Assembly: GCA_964613485.1 (NCBI GenBank)
Contig: CAZTHB010000008.1
Span: 1-27,320 of the forward strand
Length of the DNA: 27,320 nucleotides
DNA from: JADZGC01 sp964613485
Lineage (GTDB): Bacteria > Patescibacteriota > Saccharimonadia > CAILAD01 > GCA-016700035
Reading direction: 5' to 3'
Positions within the stretch are counted from its first letter, which is position 1. The number at the start of each line of letters is the position of its first letter. Both the position numbers and the translations under genes were made by a program. The notes below the pieces were generated by a model that worked only from the letters and a program-made list of their open reading frames with translations, was not told where the DNA came from and made no database searches. Positions 9,063 to 16,810 of this stretch are shown here, piece by piece.

Positions 9063-9608
9063 ATGACAACTAAGCAGTACACCACACGTATCTTGGGTGG
9101 GGCCTTGAAGTTTCGTATTATCAAACAGCCGGGCGAAGGTACTCGTCCAGTTGCGCAGAAGATACGTCAAGCAATATTTGACACGCTTGGCCATGATCTT
9201 TCTGGCCTACAGGTAGCCGATCTGTATGCAGGTAGTGGTGCGCTTGGGTTTGAGTCTTTGAGTCTCGGCGCTGATAGAGTGACATTCGTAGAGCGCAGTG
9301 CGCAGGCAGCGAGAATGATCCAACAATCAGCCAAGGAGCTGGGGGTTGATACTGAAGCACATGTCGTCGCGCGGTCGGTAGAGGCGGCGCTTGACCAACT
9401 TGATATGCAAAACATTATTTTCTTCGACCCACCGTATGATGCGTGCGATATGACCATTGCTGCGCGTGCCGAGGAGAAGTTGTTGCCTGAAGGCGTGTTG
9501 GTTGTTTCATGCTCGAGCCGCCAGAAGTTGCCACAACAGCTAGGGACTGCTAGCATGGTCAAGTCGCGAGTGTATGGGGCGACCCAAATCGCGTATTATA
9601 AGAAGTAG
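9063..9608 (+). CDS. rsmD: 16S rRNA (guanine966-N2)-methyltransferase RsmD
   Basis: 181 aa SAM-dependent methyltransferase that modifies 16S rRNA G966 in the assembling 30S subunit. The sequence opens with TRILGGALKFR, the family's R-I-x-G-G signature, then GTRPVAQKIRQAIFDTL. The SAM-binding motif is DLYAGSGALGFESLSLGA at about 53-70, and the catalytic motif DPPYD is at about 122-126. Length is typical. The ATG at 9063 follows the upstream stop by six bases; another ATG five bases earlier is out of frame. tRNA-Leu follows 21 bases later. Confidence 0.95.
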   Translation: MTTKQYTTRILGGALKFRIIKQPGEGTRPVAQKIRQAIFDTLGHDLSGLQVADLYAGSGALGFESLSLGADRVTFVERSAQAARMIQQSAKELGVDTEAHVVARSVEAALDQLDMQNIIFFDPPYDACDMTIAARAEEKLLPEGVLVVSCSSRQKLPQQLGTASMVKSRVYGATQIAYYKK

Positions 9609-9629
9609 TTTGATAAGTAAATAACGTGC

Positions 9630-9714
9630 GCGGATGTGGTGGAATTGGTAGACACGCCAGCCTTAGGAGCTGGTGCCGCAAGGTGTGAAGGTTCGAGTCC
9701 TTTCATCCGCACCA
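9630..9714 (+). tRNA. tRNA-Leu, anticodon UAG, CCA encoded
   Basis: An 85-base class II tRNA. The acceptor arms GCGGATG (9630-9636) and CATCCGC (9704-9710) pair perfectly, followed by discriminator A and encoded CCA. The D-loop region GGTAGACAC, an anticodon stem CCAGC/GCTGG around the loop CTTAGGA (anticodon TAG), a long variable arm (TGCCGCAAGGTG) and the T-arm GGTTCGAGTCC are all present. The variable arm and anticodon identify Leu (CUN). A hairpin with a T-tract follows after 15 bases. Confidence 0.97.
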
Positions 9715-9729
9715 ATATGTTTATTCTAA

Positions 9730-9756
9730 CTAGCACTCAATAGTACCGAGTGCTAG
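9730..9756. promoter_or_regulatory. CIRCE-type inverted repeat (predicted HrcA operator) upstream of tig
   Basis: CTAGCACTC, nine bases, GAGTGCTAG. The CIRCE consensus bound by the heat-shock repressor HrcA is TTAGCACTC-N9-GAGTGCTAA. Sixteen of eighteen arm positions match, the two mismatches are the outermost pair, and the spacer is exactly nine. It overlaps the position where the -35 of the tig promoter should lie (-10 at 9777-9782), so bound HrcA would block RNA polymerase. A T7 run (9757-9763) follows, so the same hairpin may also end the tRNA-Leu transcript. The match is seen directly; HrcA binding is inferred and hrcA is not in the window. Confidence 0.8.
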
Positions 9757-9763
9757 TTTTTTT
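9730..9763 (+). terminator. Possible intrinsic terminator of tRNA-Leu, coincident with CIRCE
   Basis: A 9-bp stem (9730-9738 with 9748-9756) with a 9-nt loop is followed directly by TTTTTTT (9757-9763), 15 bases after the tRNA CCA end. The form fits a Rho-independent terminator, but the CIRCE match explains the stem equally well; both roles are possible. Confidence 0.5.
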
Positions 9764-9773
9764 ATCCACAGTT

Positions 9774-9782
9774 TGGTAAAAT
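9774..9782 (+). promoter_or_regulatory. Extended -10 promoter of tig
   Basis: TGG-TAAAAT (9774-9782) ends nine bases before the tig ATG (9792), predicting a leader of about 3 nt. No -35 consensus is visible; the CIRCE element covers that region. Confidence 0.65.
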
Positions 9783-9791
9783 ATTTGTACT

Positions 9792-11069
9792 ATGACTAAA
9801 GCTACTATCGAAAAACAAAGCGCTGCCGACGTCGAGCTTAAGATCGTCGTAAGCGCCAAAGAACTCCAAGACGCTAAAGCTGCTGTGCTCGCAGAAGCTA
9901 AAAAAGACATGAAGATCTCGGGCTTCCGGCCCGGCCAAGCGCCCGATGCGATCGCCGAGCGCAATATGGATGCCGCCAAGCTCCAGCTCGAGGTAGTAGA
10001 GAAAGTACTCGCTGCTACATTTACCGAGGCCGTACAGGGGCACGGCCTGAAGACACTCGCCCAGCCGAAGGTTGATGTAAAGAAGTTCGTACCATGGGAC
10101 GAACTCGAATACGAAGCTAAGGTAGCGGTACTTCCTGAGATTAGTTACGACTACACGAAGCTGAAAGTGAAATATGAGCCAGTGAAGCTGGACGAAAAAG
10201 AAGTCGACATGGCGCTTGAAAACCTGCAACAACAGTTTGCTGAGCGTAAGAGCGTGAAACGAGAAGCAAAGCTTGGCGATGAAGTGCGCATGGACTTTGA
10301 AGGCGTACGACAAGGCGAGCCCGTCGAAGGGGCAGCCGGACAAAATAGCATGTTGGTTCTTGGTAGTGGCAGGTTTATTCCAGGCTTCGAAGACGAGCTT
10401 GTGGGCTTGAAAAAAGGCACTAAGAAGACTTTCGATATTACATTTCCTGATGACTATCACGCGGCAGATCTCGCTGGTAAGAAAGTTACTTTCACAGTTA
10501 CGATCAATGAAGTTCGTGAGATCGATACACCAAAGCTTGATGATGAGTTTGCAAAACAAGTCGGTGGCTTCAAAAAGCTCGATGAACTCAAAGAAGACAT
10601 ACGCAAGAATCTCCAAGAAGGCAAGGATAATGAAGCCGGACGAGCCTATGAAGCGGCTGTGCTCGCAGAAGCATTCAAGCAGTCGAAAGTAGCGATCAGT
10701 GAGCTGCTCGAAGACGAACAGTACCATGAGCTGAAGCATGAGCTTGAAGAGCAAATCAAAAGCTCAGGTATGCAGCTGGATGACTGGCTCAAGGTGCAAA
10801 AGAAGGATGAAAAGACCTTTAAGCAAGAATTGCATGATGAAGCGAAGCGTCGAATTGGCGTGGGCTTGATCATCCGTGATGTCATCGAAAAGCAAAAGTT
10901 TGAGATTCGGGTCGATGAAGTGCAGGATCAGATCGAGAAGATGCGTATGACGTATACCGACCCAGAAGTTCTCGAGCATCTTGACCATGATCATTTCAAG
11001 AATGACGTCGCAAATCGTTTGTTGACACAAAAAGCCGTCGACTGGCTATGCGATCTTGCCAAAAAATAG
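9792..11069 (+). CDS. tig: Trigger factor (ribosome-bound chaperone, PPIase domain)
   Basis: 425 aa. Trigger factor docks at the ribosomal exit tunnel and shields nascent chains. The N-terminal ribosome-binding signature is seen as ISGFRPGQAP at about residues 43-52 (consensus GFRxGxxP). A FKBP-type peptidyl-prolyl isomerase domain follows at about 160-240 (LGDEVRMDFEG, GSGRFIPGFEDELVGLKKG). The rest is the long helical C-terminal chaperone arm, rich in Glu and Lys. Length is typical (E. coli 432). The -10 box nine bases before the ATG implies an essentially leaderless mRNA, and a CIRCE element lies in the -35 region, so heat-shock control by HrcA is predicted. clpP follows 41 bases later, making a folding/degradation pair. 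Confidence 0.96.
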   Translation: MTKATIEKQSAADVELKIVVSAKELQDAKAAVLAEAKKDMKISGFRPGQAPDAIAERNMDAAKLQLEVVEKVLAATFTEAVQGHGLKTLAQPKVDVKKFVPWDELEYEAKVAVLPEISYDYTKLKVKYEPVKLDEKEVDMALENLQQQFAERKSVKREAKLGDEVRMDFEGVRQGEPVEGAAGQNSMLVLGSGRFIPGFEDELVGLKKGTKKTFDITFPDDYHAADLAGKKVTFTVTINEVREIDTPKLDDEFAKQVGGFKKLDELKEDIRKNLQEGKDNEAGRAYEAAVLAEAFKQSKVAISELLEDEQYHELKHELEEQIKSSGMQLDDWLKVQKKDEKTFKQELHDEAKRRIGVGLIIRDVIEKQKFEIRVDEVQDQIEKMRMTYTDPEVLEHLDHDHFKNDVANRLLTQKAVDWLCDLAKK

Positions 11070-11072
11070 CGT

Positions 11073-11078
11073 TACAAT
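11073..11078 (+). promoter_or_regulatory. Possible -10 of clpP
   Basis: TACAAT lies 32 bases before the clpP ATG in the 41-base tig-clpP gap. It would give a leader of about 26 nt containing the Shine-Dalgarno. No good -35 is visible, so clpP may also be read from tig. Confidence 0.4.
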
Positions 11079-11110
11079 AGTGATAAGTACAGCTTTAAGG
11101 TGGAGGGCAT

Positions 11111-11728
11111 ATGGATTCTGTAATTCGTAATTCAATCTTGGTACCAACGGTAATTGAGAAGACGTCAATGGGTGAACGCGCCTATGATATCTATTCGCGA
11201 CTTTTGAAAGAGCGCATTGTTTTTCTCGGTACACCCGTTGATGACACGGTGGCAAACCTTATTATTGCGCAGCTACTCTTTCTTGAGAGTGAAGATAAGA
11301 ATGCTGACATTACGCTCTATATCAATTCACCTGGTGGGAGTGTATCGGCAGGGTTGGCAATCTTTGACACGATGGAGCATATTCAGCCGGCTGTCTCGAC
11401 AATCTGCGTTGGTCTAGCAGCATCGATGGGGGCATTTCTACTGGCAATGGGAGAGAAGGGTAAGCGGTTCGCTCTGCCAAATAGTCGTGTGATGATTCAC
11501 CAGCCATCCGGTGGGTACGAAGGTACTGCATCGGATATAGAGATTACGGCCAAGGAGATCCTTAAAACCCGTGAGAAGCTCAACGCGATGCTTGCTGAAC
11601 GCTCCGGACAGTCAGTCGATCGGGTCGCTGCTGATTCTGATCGTGACTATTGGATGAGCGCTGATGAAGCCGCTGAATATGGATTAGTAGACAAGGTTAT
11701 AACTAAGAAGCCCGACAAAAGTGTGTAA
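11111..11728 (+). CDS. clpP: ATP-dependent Clp protease proteolytic subunit ClpP
   Basis: 205 aa serine peptidase forming the tetradecameric barrel fed by Clp AAA+ unfoldases. The catalytic triad is intact with the correct spacing: S105 in GLAASMGAF, H130 in MIHQPSGG and D179 in DSDRDYWM. INSPGGSVSAGLAIFDTM at about 71-88 is the oxyanion-loop region. Length is standard. The ATG is preceded by a strong GGTGGAGGG Shine-Dalgarno, in contrast to leaderless tig just upstream. The neighbouring tig and the Clp-like ATPase at the right end of the window are related by theme; whether that ATPase partners with ClpP is doubtful. Confidence 0.97.
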   Translation: MDSVIRNSILVPTVIEKTSMGERAYDIYSRLLKERIVFLGTPVDDTVANLIIAQLLFLESEDKNADITLYINSPGGSVSAGLAIFDTMEHIQPAVSTICVGLAASMGAFLLAMGEKGKRFALPNSRVMIHQPSGGYEGTASDIEITAKEILKTREKLNAMLAERSGQSVDRVAADSDRDYWMSADEAAEYGLVDKVITKKPDKSV

Positions 11729-11785
11729 GCGTTCACGTGTTGAGTGATTTTCGGATACAATACAAGGTAATGGGTAAGTCGACAC

Positions 11786-13033
11786 ATGTATCGTGAAGTA
11801 TTGCGAAACCGTAATTTCCTCAAACTTTGGGGCGCACAGGTTGCTAGCCAGGTAGCAGCTCAACTCTTAAACTACGGACTGATAATTCATATCTACGAGC
11901 TTGCGAAGGGGACGCGCTACGCCAGTAGCTCGGTCTCGCTCTTCATAGTGGCTATAGGGGTACCGGCGATATTATTTGCTGTTCCTGCTGGTGCGTACAC
12001 AGATTTACGCGATCGTAAGCGTATCCTTAACTGGGCAAACGCTATGCGGGCATTATTGGTGCCCTTGTTTATCCTGCTCGATGGTCAGCTCGCAGCCGTC
12101 TATGCCCTCGCACTCTTTGTTTCAGTATTTTCGCAGTTCTTTGTTCCGGCCGAGGGAGCCGCACTACCACGGCTCGTCAAAGAAGAGCACCTTCCAATTG
12201 CGAACTCTTTCTTTGTTTTTACTCTGAATGCCAGTTTTATCGTCGGGTATTCATTGGCTGCACCGATTATTTCGCGGTTTGGCGTAGATGCTGTCTATGT
12301 GACTGTCACCCTAGCTTTCATCATCGCGCTTATGCTCACTCTTACACTGCCTAGCATGAAACCGCATAAGTTAGAAAAGTTTGATTTTGTAAATACTTAT
12401 CGAGCGATTATCAAGGACTTGCGTTTGCACTTCGTCAAAATTATTCGAGAAGAGACACTTCTTTTTCCTATTCTGTTGATATCCCTAGCTCAAACAATAG
12501 TTGGGATTATATCTGCGCTAGCGCCAGCTATGGCTCAACAATTATTTGGTAAGGGCTTGGCTGAAACGAGCCATTATCTTGTGCTCCCGGCCGGTATCGG
12601 ACTCATAATAGGCTCAGTTGTGGCCGGTAAAGTACTGCAATCACAAAGCAAAGTGCGGGTTATCTTCGTTGCGCTCTTCCTGGCTGCCAGTGTATTGCTC
12701 GTCATGGCAGCATTACCGGTCTTCGCTCGGTTTGTTCCTATCGCGCCGCTTACGGCAATTATCACATTTGTGCTCGGGCTTCTGAATGCCGGCATCTTGG
12801 TTGCTTCGCAAACACTCCTTCAGTTGGCTTCTACGGATAGCCTGCGAGGTCAAATCTTTGGGACTCTCAATATGATGATAAATATCGCTGCTCTTGTACC
12901 GGTCTTCGTAGCGGGGTTGTTGGCTGATTTATTTACTCCGTTGAGCGTAGTGGGTGCACTCGGGGTATTTCTCGGCTTGCTCGGTCTTGTATTCATTAGG
13001 CTATTCGGAAAAATATCCCACCAATACGCTTGA
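11786..13033 (+). CDS. MFS transporter (DHA3-like permease)
   Basis: 415 aa integral membrane protein, hydrophobic almost throughout, consistent with about 10-12 helices. The loop between helices 2 and 3 contains the MFS motif A-like GAYTDLRDRKRIL at about residues 71-83 (consensus G-x3-D-R-x-G-R-R). The opening MYREVLRNRNFLKLWGAQVASQ resembles the EntS/macrolide-efflux-type DHA3 branch, whose members usually export drugs or siderophores by proton antiport. The substrate here is unknown. A TACAAT box (11756-11761) lies 24 bases before the ATG. The stop TGA is embedded in a TTGACA box that may serve rpoB. Alternative ATG 11770 is out of frame. Confidence 0.88.
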   Translation: MYREVLRNRNFLKLWGAQVASQVAAQLLNYGLIIHIYELAKGTRYASSSVSLFIVAIGVPAILFAVPAGAYTDLRDRKRILNWANAMRALLVPLFILLDGQLAAVYALALFVSVFSQFFVPAEGAALPRLVKEEHLPIANSFFVFTLNASFIVGYSLAAPIISRFGVDAVYVTVTLAFIIALMLTLTLPSMKPHKLEKFDFVNTYRAIIKDLRLHFVKIIREETLLFPILLISLAQTIVGIISALAPAMAQQLFGKGLAETSHYLVLPAGIGLIIGSVVAGKVLQSQSKVRVIFVALFLAASVLLVMAALPVFARFVPIAPLTAIITFVLGLLNAGILVASQTLLQLASTDSLRGQIFGTLNMMINIAALVPVFVAGLLADLFTPLSVVGALGVFLGLLGLVFIRLFGKISHQYA

Positions 13034-13058
13034 CACACATCTGATTATCCTGGAGAAT
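13030..13058 (+). promoter_or_regulatory. Possible promoter for the rpoB transcript
   Basis: A consensus -35 TTGACA (13030-13035) overlaps the MFS stop codon. At 17 bp spacing it faces GAGAAT (13053-13058), a 4/6 match to the -10 consensus. It would produce a leader of about 250 nt before rpoB. Confidence 0.45.
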
Positions 13059-13318
13059 AAGGAGCAAGAGGATGCTTAAACATATACGCTAAACCCGAAA
13101 GCTGCTTTTTTCGCGTGGTCGCGTATTTTTGCGTTTAGATAAAGCCTCGGTCGCCATCTCATCTCACTGCTTGTTTTTACTTAAGACATGATTTGATTCG
13201 AAATATGTACTCCTGCACAACTCTCGCTGCTTCGAGAGGGGATGTACAACACACTCGAAACGAATCGGTCTTCAAGGCAGGTCGTTTGAAGAGCACAATA
13301 ATCTAACGGAGCCCCGTC
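13034..13318 (+). promoter_or_regulatory. Structured 5' leader of rpoB
   Basis: 285 bases with no real gene, holding several inverted repeats. CTAAAC (13089-13094) pairs with GTTTAG (13133-13138). CTCTCG/CGAGAG forms a 6-nt-loop hairpin at about 13223-13240, and TGTAC/GTACA encloses it. GATTCG (13195-13200) and CGAATC (13261-13266) can close an outer stem. TCTTCAA (13269-13275) pairs with TTGAAGA (13286-13292). A tiny ORF (13072-13092, six codons, MLKHIR) is preceded by AAGGAG. None of the hairpins has a clean T-tract, so a terminator is not proved. The layout suggests post-transcriptional control of rpoBC. I do not recognise a known riboswitch or the L10 leader. Confidence 0.45.
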
Positions 13319-16300
13319 ATGCCACAAAAAAGCCAACGCATGTACCTTTCAGCTCATCAGGACATTCTGCCGATTCCAAATCTGGTAGAAATCCAGCACG
13401 CGAGCTATAACTGGTTTGTCCGCGAAGGACTTACCGAACTATTTGAAGAGATTAGCCCGATTGAAGACTTCACCGGCAAACTCTATGCACTTTCATTCAA
13501 GGATTACTACTTCGAAGAGCCAAAGATCACCGAAGTAGAGGCAAAAGAAAAGAACGCGACCTATGAGGCGAGCCTACGAGCCAACCTCGAACTATTAATT
13601 AAAGAAACTGGCGAAGTCAAAACTCAAGAGATCTTCTTGGGCGATTACCCGATTATGACTAAGCGTGGCACCTACATCATCAACGGTGTAGAGCGCGTGG
13701 TTGTATCGCAACTCGTACGTAGCGCGGGTGTGTTCTTCACCAATGATCCAGCGACCGGATACTTTGGTGCCAAAATCATCCCATCTCGCGGCGCATGGCT
13801 CGAAATCGAGACTGCTGCCAACGGCGTGATGAGTGTAAAGATTGATCGCAAGCGCAAGCTCCCAGTAACAACGCTCTTGCGAGCTTTTGGGTACTCAACC
13901 GACAGTGACCTTCTCGAGTTGTTTGCAGATGTAGATACTGGCGAAGTGCGGTTTATTTCAGAGACAATTGCGAAAGACGCTTCGAGCTCAACCGCAGAAG
14001 CTCTCATGGAAGTGTATAAGCGCATTCGTCCAGGTGATCTTGCAACTGTCGAAAACTCAAAGTCACTTATTGACTCAATGTTCTTCGACTTCAAACGCTA
14101 TGACCTATCAAAGGTAGGTCGATATAAGCTCAATAAGCGTCTCGGTCTGGATATTAAGAATACACGCGCCAATCGCACACTTCGTGTAGAAGACTTTGTC
14201 GCGATCGTTAAAGAAGCGATTAATATGACAAACGAAAAGCGACCAAGCGAAGACATCGATCATCTTGGTAATCGCCGTCTCAAGATGGTTGGTGAGCTGA
14301 TCCAGCAGCGTTTCCGCGTCGGTATTGCTCGTATGGAGCGTATCGTCAAAGACCGTATGTCGGTCGCAGATCCTACATCTGTCACCCCTGCGCTACTTGT
14401 CAATGTTCGACCGATTGTTGCGAGCGTGAAAGAATTCTTCGCATCACACCAACTCTCACAGTTCTTGCAGCAAACTAACCCACTCGACGAAATTGTCCAC
14501 AAGCGCCGCTTGAACGCAATGGGCCCTGGAGGCCTTAACCGTGAACGCGCTGGATTTGAAGTGCGTGATGTGCACCGCACTCACTATGGTCGTATTTGTC
14601 CGATCGAGACTCCGGAAGGACCGAACATTGGTCTCGTGTCTACGATGGCTAGTTATGCCAAGGTGAACGAATATGGCTTCATCGAAACCCCCTACCTGAA
14701 GGTTGTAAACAGCGTCCCAGCCGATAAATCAGCTGGTGAGATTGCACGTCGCCAGATCAAAGATGCGAAAGGTACAGTTATTGTGAAGGTTGGTGAAACA
14801 ATCTCCGCAACCCAGGCTAAGGCACTTGCCAAGCTGGGCGAAGAAGTTCCAGTAAAGGCTCGCGTAACGAAGGAGGTCGTTCTGTTGGATGCTTTTGACG
14901 AAGAACGGGCTGTAATTGCTCCTGCTAATATTCGCATCGACGAAAAAGGCTACTTTGTGAATACTGTTGTGTCGGCTCGAGGAGTCGGTGGTGAAGCTGC
15001 CGAGCTTAATGCCGATGAAGTGCAGTACATGGATATTTCATCAATCCAGACGGTTGGTGTATCCGCGGCACTCATTCCATTCATGGAACACGATGATGCA
15101 CGTCGTGCACTGATGGGTGCAAACATGCAAAAGCAAGCCGTTGCCCTTGTGAAGCCACAGGCGCCGGTCGTCGGTACAGGTGTAGAGGCCAAAGTGGCTG
15201 CTGACTCAGGTCAAGTCATCCTTGCAGAAGATGATGGTGAAGTAGTACGCGCGAGCGCTCAAGAGATTGTCGTGAAGTACAAGAAGGGTGGCGAAAAAAC
15301 TTATGAGCCACAGACCTTTATTCGCTCAAACCAAGGCGCAGCGATGACTCAGCGTACTGCAGTTAAGGGCGGCGATAAGATTAAAAAGGGCGACGTTCTA
15401 GCTGACGGTATGTCAACTAAGGACGGTGAACTCGCACTCGGACAGAATGTGCTCGTAGCCTTCATGGCATTCGATGGTAATAACTTCGAAGATGCAATCA
15501 TTCTCTCGGAGCGCCTTGTACAGGATGACCGTTATAGCTCAATTCACATAGAGACCCATCAGCTTGATGTACGTGACACGAAGCTTGGTCCAGAAGTAGT
15601 GACCCGCGATATTCCTAATGTTGGTGATGAAGCTCTCAAGGATCTCGACGAAGGTGGCATTATCCGCATTGGCGCAGAAGTTTCTGCTGGCGACATTCTC
15701 GTCGGTAAGATTAGTCCGAAGGGCGAGACCGAACTTAGCTCAGAAGAGCGTCTCTTGCGAGCAATCTTTGGTGAAAAGGCTCGCGAGGTGAAAGACACTA
15801 GCTTGCGTATGCCAAACGGTAGCTCAGGTAAGGTTGTTGGCGTGAAGATTTTGTCTGCAGAAAACGGCGACGAGTTGCCATCGGGCGTTATGCAACAGAT
15901 ATATGTTGCAGTAGCTCAGCTTCGCAAGATTCAGGTCGGTGACAAGATGGCTGGACGTCACGGTAACAAGGGTGTGATCTCAAAGATTATGCCTGTCGAA
16001 GATATGCCATACCTCGAAGACGGTACTCCAGTCGATATCGTATTGAACCCGCTCGGAATCGGTGCTCGTATGAATGTCGGTCAGCTGCTCGAAACCCACC
16101 TCGGATGGGCCGCGCAGGCGCTCGGCTACAAAGTAGCAAGCCCAGTACTTGATGGTGTGACGATTGATCAGATCAAAAGCGAGCTTAAAAAAGCTGGTCT
16201 CCCAGAAGACGGTAAGGCTCAGCTCTACCACGGTTTCACCGGAGAGCCATTCGACCAGAAGACCACGATCGGCTACAAGTACATGCTGAAGCTGCATCAC

Positions 16301-16807
16301 ATGGTTGATGACAAGATTCACGCCCGTTCGACCGGTCCATACGCCATGGTTACCCAGCAGCCACTCGGTGGTAAGGCGATGATGGGTGGTCAGCGCTTTG
16401 GAGAGATGGAAGTGTGGGCACTCGAAGCCTACGGTGCGTCGCACAGCTTGCAAGAAATTCTCACGATCAAGTCAGACGATGTGATTGGTCGCTCGAAGGC
16501 GTATGAGTCAATCATTAAGTCTGAAGAAATTAAGGGCCCCCGTGTTCCTGAAAGCTTCAACGTACTGGTGAAAGAGCTCCAGGCACTCGGTATGGGTGTA
16601 GAGCTTGAGCGCAATCATAGTATCCTTGATGCCGATGAGGCACTTGATCAAGCAACAGTACAGGAGTCAAATGATCTCGGTGATGAAGAGCTTATTACAG
16701 GCACTGATGCTGAAGGGATCGTAGATCTCGAGTCAAGTGGTGCGATCGATGATTTCGAGGCACTTGCGGAATTAGAACCAGCTGATGGAAAGGAAGAGGA
16801 GGTCTAG
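13319..16807 (+). CDS. rpoB: RNA polymerase beta subunit
   Basis: 1162 aa catalytic beta subunit of RNA polymerase. The rifampicin-pocket/fork region is recognisable as LSQFLQQTNPLDEIVHKRR at about 379-397, followed by GPGGLNRERAGFEVRDVH and the PIETPEGPNIGLV block. Later come the GDKMAGRHGNKGVIS loop (from about 874) and the C-terminal clamp segment GGKAMMGGQRFGEMEVWALEAYGA. The tail is acidic and ends in EEEV. At positions equivalent to E. coli D516, S522, S531 and L533 this protein has Gln384, Asp, Asn399 and Met401. The start at 13319 is supported by ACGGAG upstream. rplJL do not precede it; an MFS gene does. rpoC starts three bases after the stop. Confidence 0.98.
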   Translation: MPQKSQRMYLSAHQDILPIPNLVEIQHASYNWFVREGLTELFEEISPIEDFTGKLYALSFKDYYFEEPKITEVEAKEKNATYEASLRANLELLIKETGEVKTQEIFLGDYPIMTKRGTYIINGVERVVVSQLVRSAGVFFTNDPATGYFGAKIIPSRGAWLEIETAANGVMSVKIDRKRKLPVTTLLRAFGYSTDSDLLELFADVDTGEVRFISETIAKDASSSTAEALMEVYKRIRPGDLATVENSKSLIDSMFFDFKRYDLSKVGRYKLNKRLGLDIKNTRANRTLRVEDFVAIVKEAINMTNEKRPSEDIDHLGNRRLKMVGELIQQRFRVGIARMERIVKDRMSVADPTSVTPALLVNVRPIVASVKEFFASHQLSQFLQQTNPLDEIVHKRRLNAMGPGGLNRERAGFEVRDVHRTHYGRICPIETPEGPNIGLVSTMASYAKVNEYGFIETPYLKVVNSVPADKSAGEIARRQIKDAKGTVIVKVGETISATQAKALAKLGEEVPVKARVTKEVVLLDAFDEERAVIAPANIRIDEKGYFVNTVVSARGVGGEAAELNADEVQYMDISSIQTVGVSAALIPFMEHDDARRALMGANMQKQAVALVKPQAPVVGTGVEAKVAADSGQVILAEDDGEVVRASAQEIVVKYKKGGEKTYEPQTFIRSNQGAAMTQRTAVKGGDKIKKGDVLADGMSTKDGELALGQNVLVAFMAFDGNNFEDAIILSERLVQDDRYSSIHIETHQLDVRDTKLGPEVVTRDIPNVGDEALKDLDEGGIIRIGAEVSAGDILVGKISPKGETELSSEERLLRAIFGEKAREVKDTSLRMPNGSSGKVVGVKILSAENGDELPSGVMQQIYVAVAQLRKIQVGDKMAGRHGNKGVISKIMPVEDMPYLEDGTPVDIVLNPLGIGARMNVGQLLETHLGWAAQALGYKVASPVLDGVTIDQIKSELKKAGLPEDGKAQLYHGFTGEPFDQKTTIGYKYMLKLHHMVDDKIHARSTGPYAMVTQQPLGGKAMMGGQRFGEMEVWALEAYGASHSLQEILTIKSDDVIGRSKAYESIIKSEEIKGPRVPESFNVLVKELQALGMGVELERNHSILDADEALDQATVQESNDLGDEELITGTDAEGIVDLESSGAIDDFEALAELEPADGKEEEV
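16797..16802 (+). promoter_or_regulatory. Shine-Dalgarno deciding the rpoC start
   Basis: AGGAGG inside the last rpoB codons, eight bases before ATG 16811. It selects 16811 over the in-frame ATG 16826 and couples rpoC translation to rpoB. Confidence 0.8.
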
Positions 16808-16810
16808 ATC

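Noticed and set aside
9597..9629. Dedicated promoter for tRNA-Leu
   Set aside because: TAAATA-like boxes match the consensus at only about half the positions; read-through from rsmD is equally likely.
9762..10754. 330-codon open frame antisense to tig
   Set aside because: It mirrors the codon bias of tig, is Phe/Leu/Cys-rich, has no promoter or Shine-Dalgarno and resembles no family I know.
13112..13130. CGCG-TGGT-CGCG hairpin with T-rich tail as an attenuator
   Set aside because: The stem is only 4 bp; too weak to call a terminator alone, so kept only as part of the leader description.
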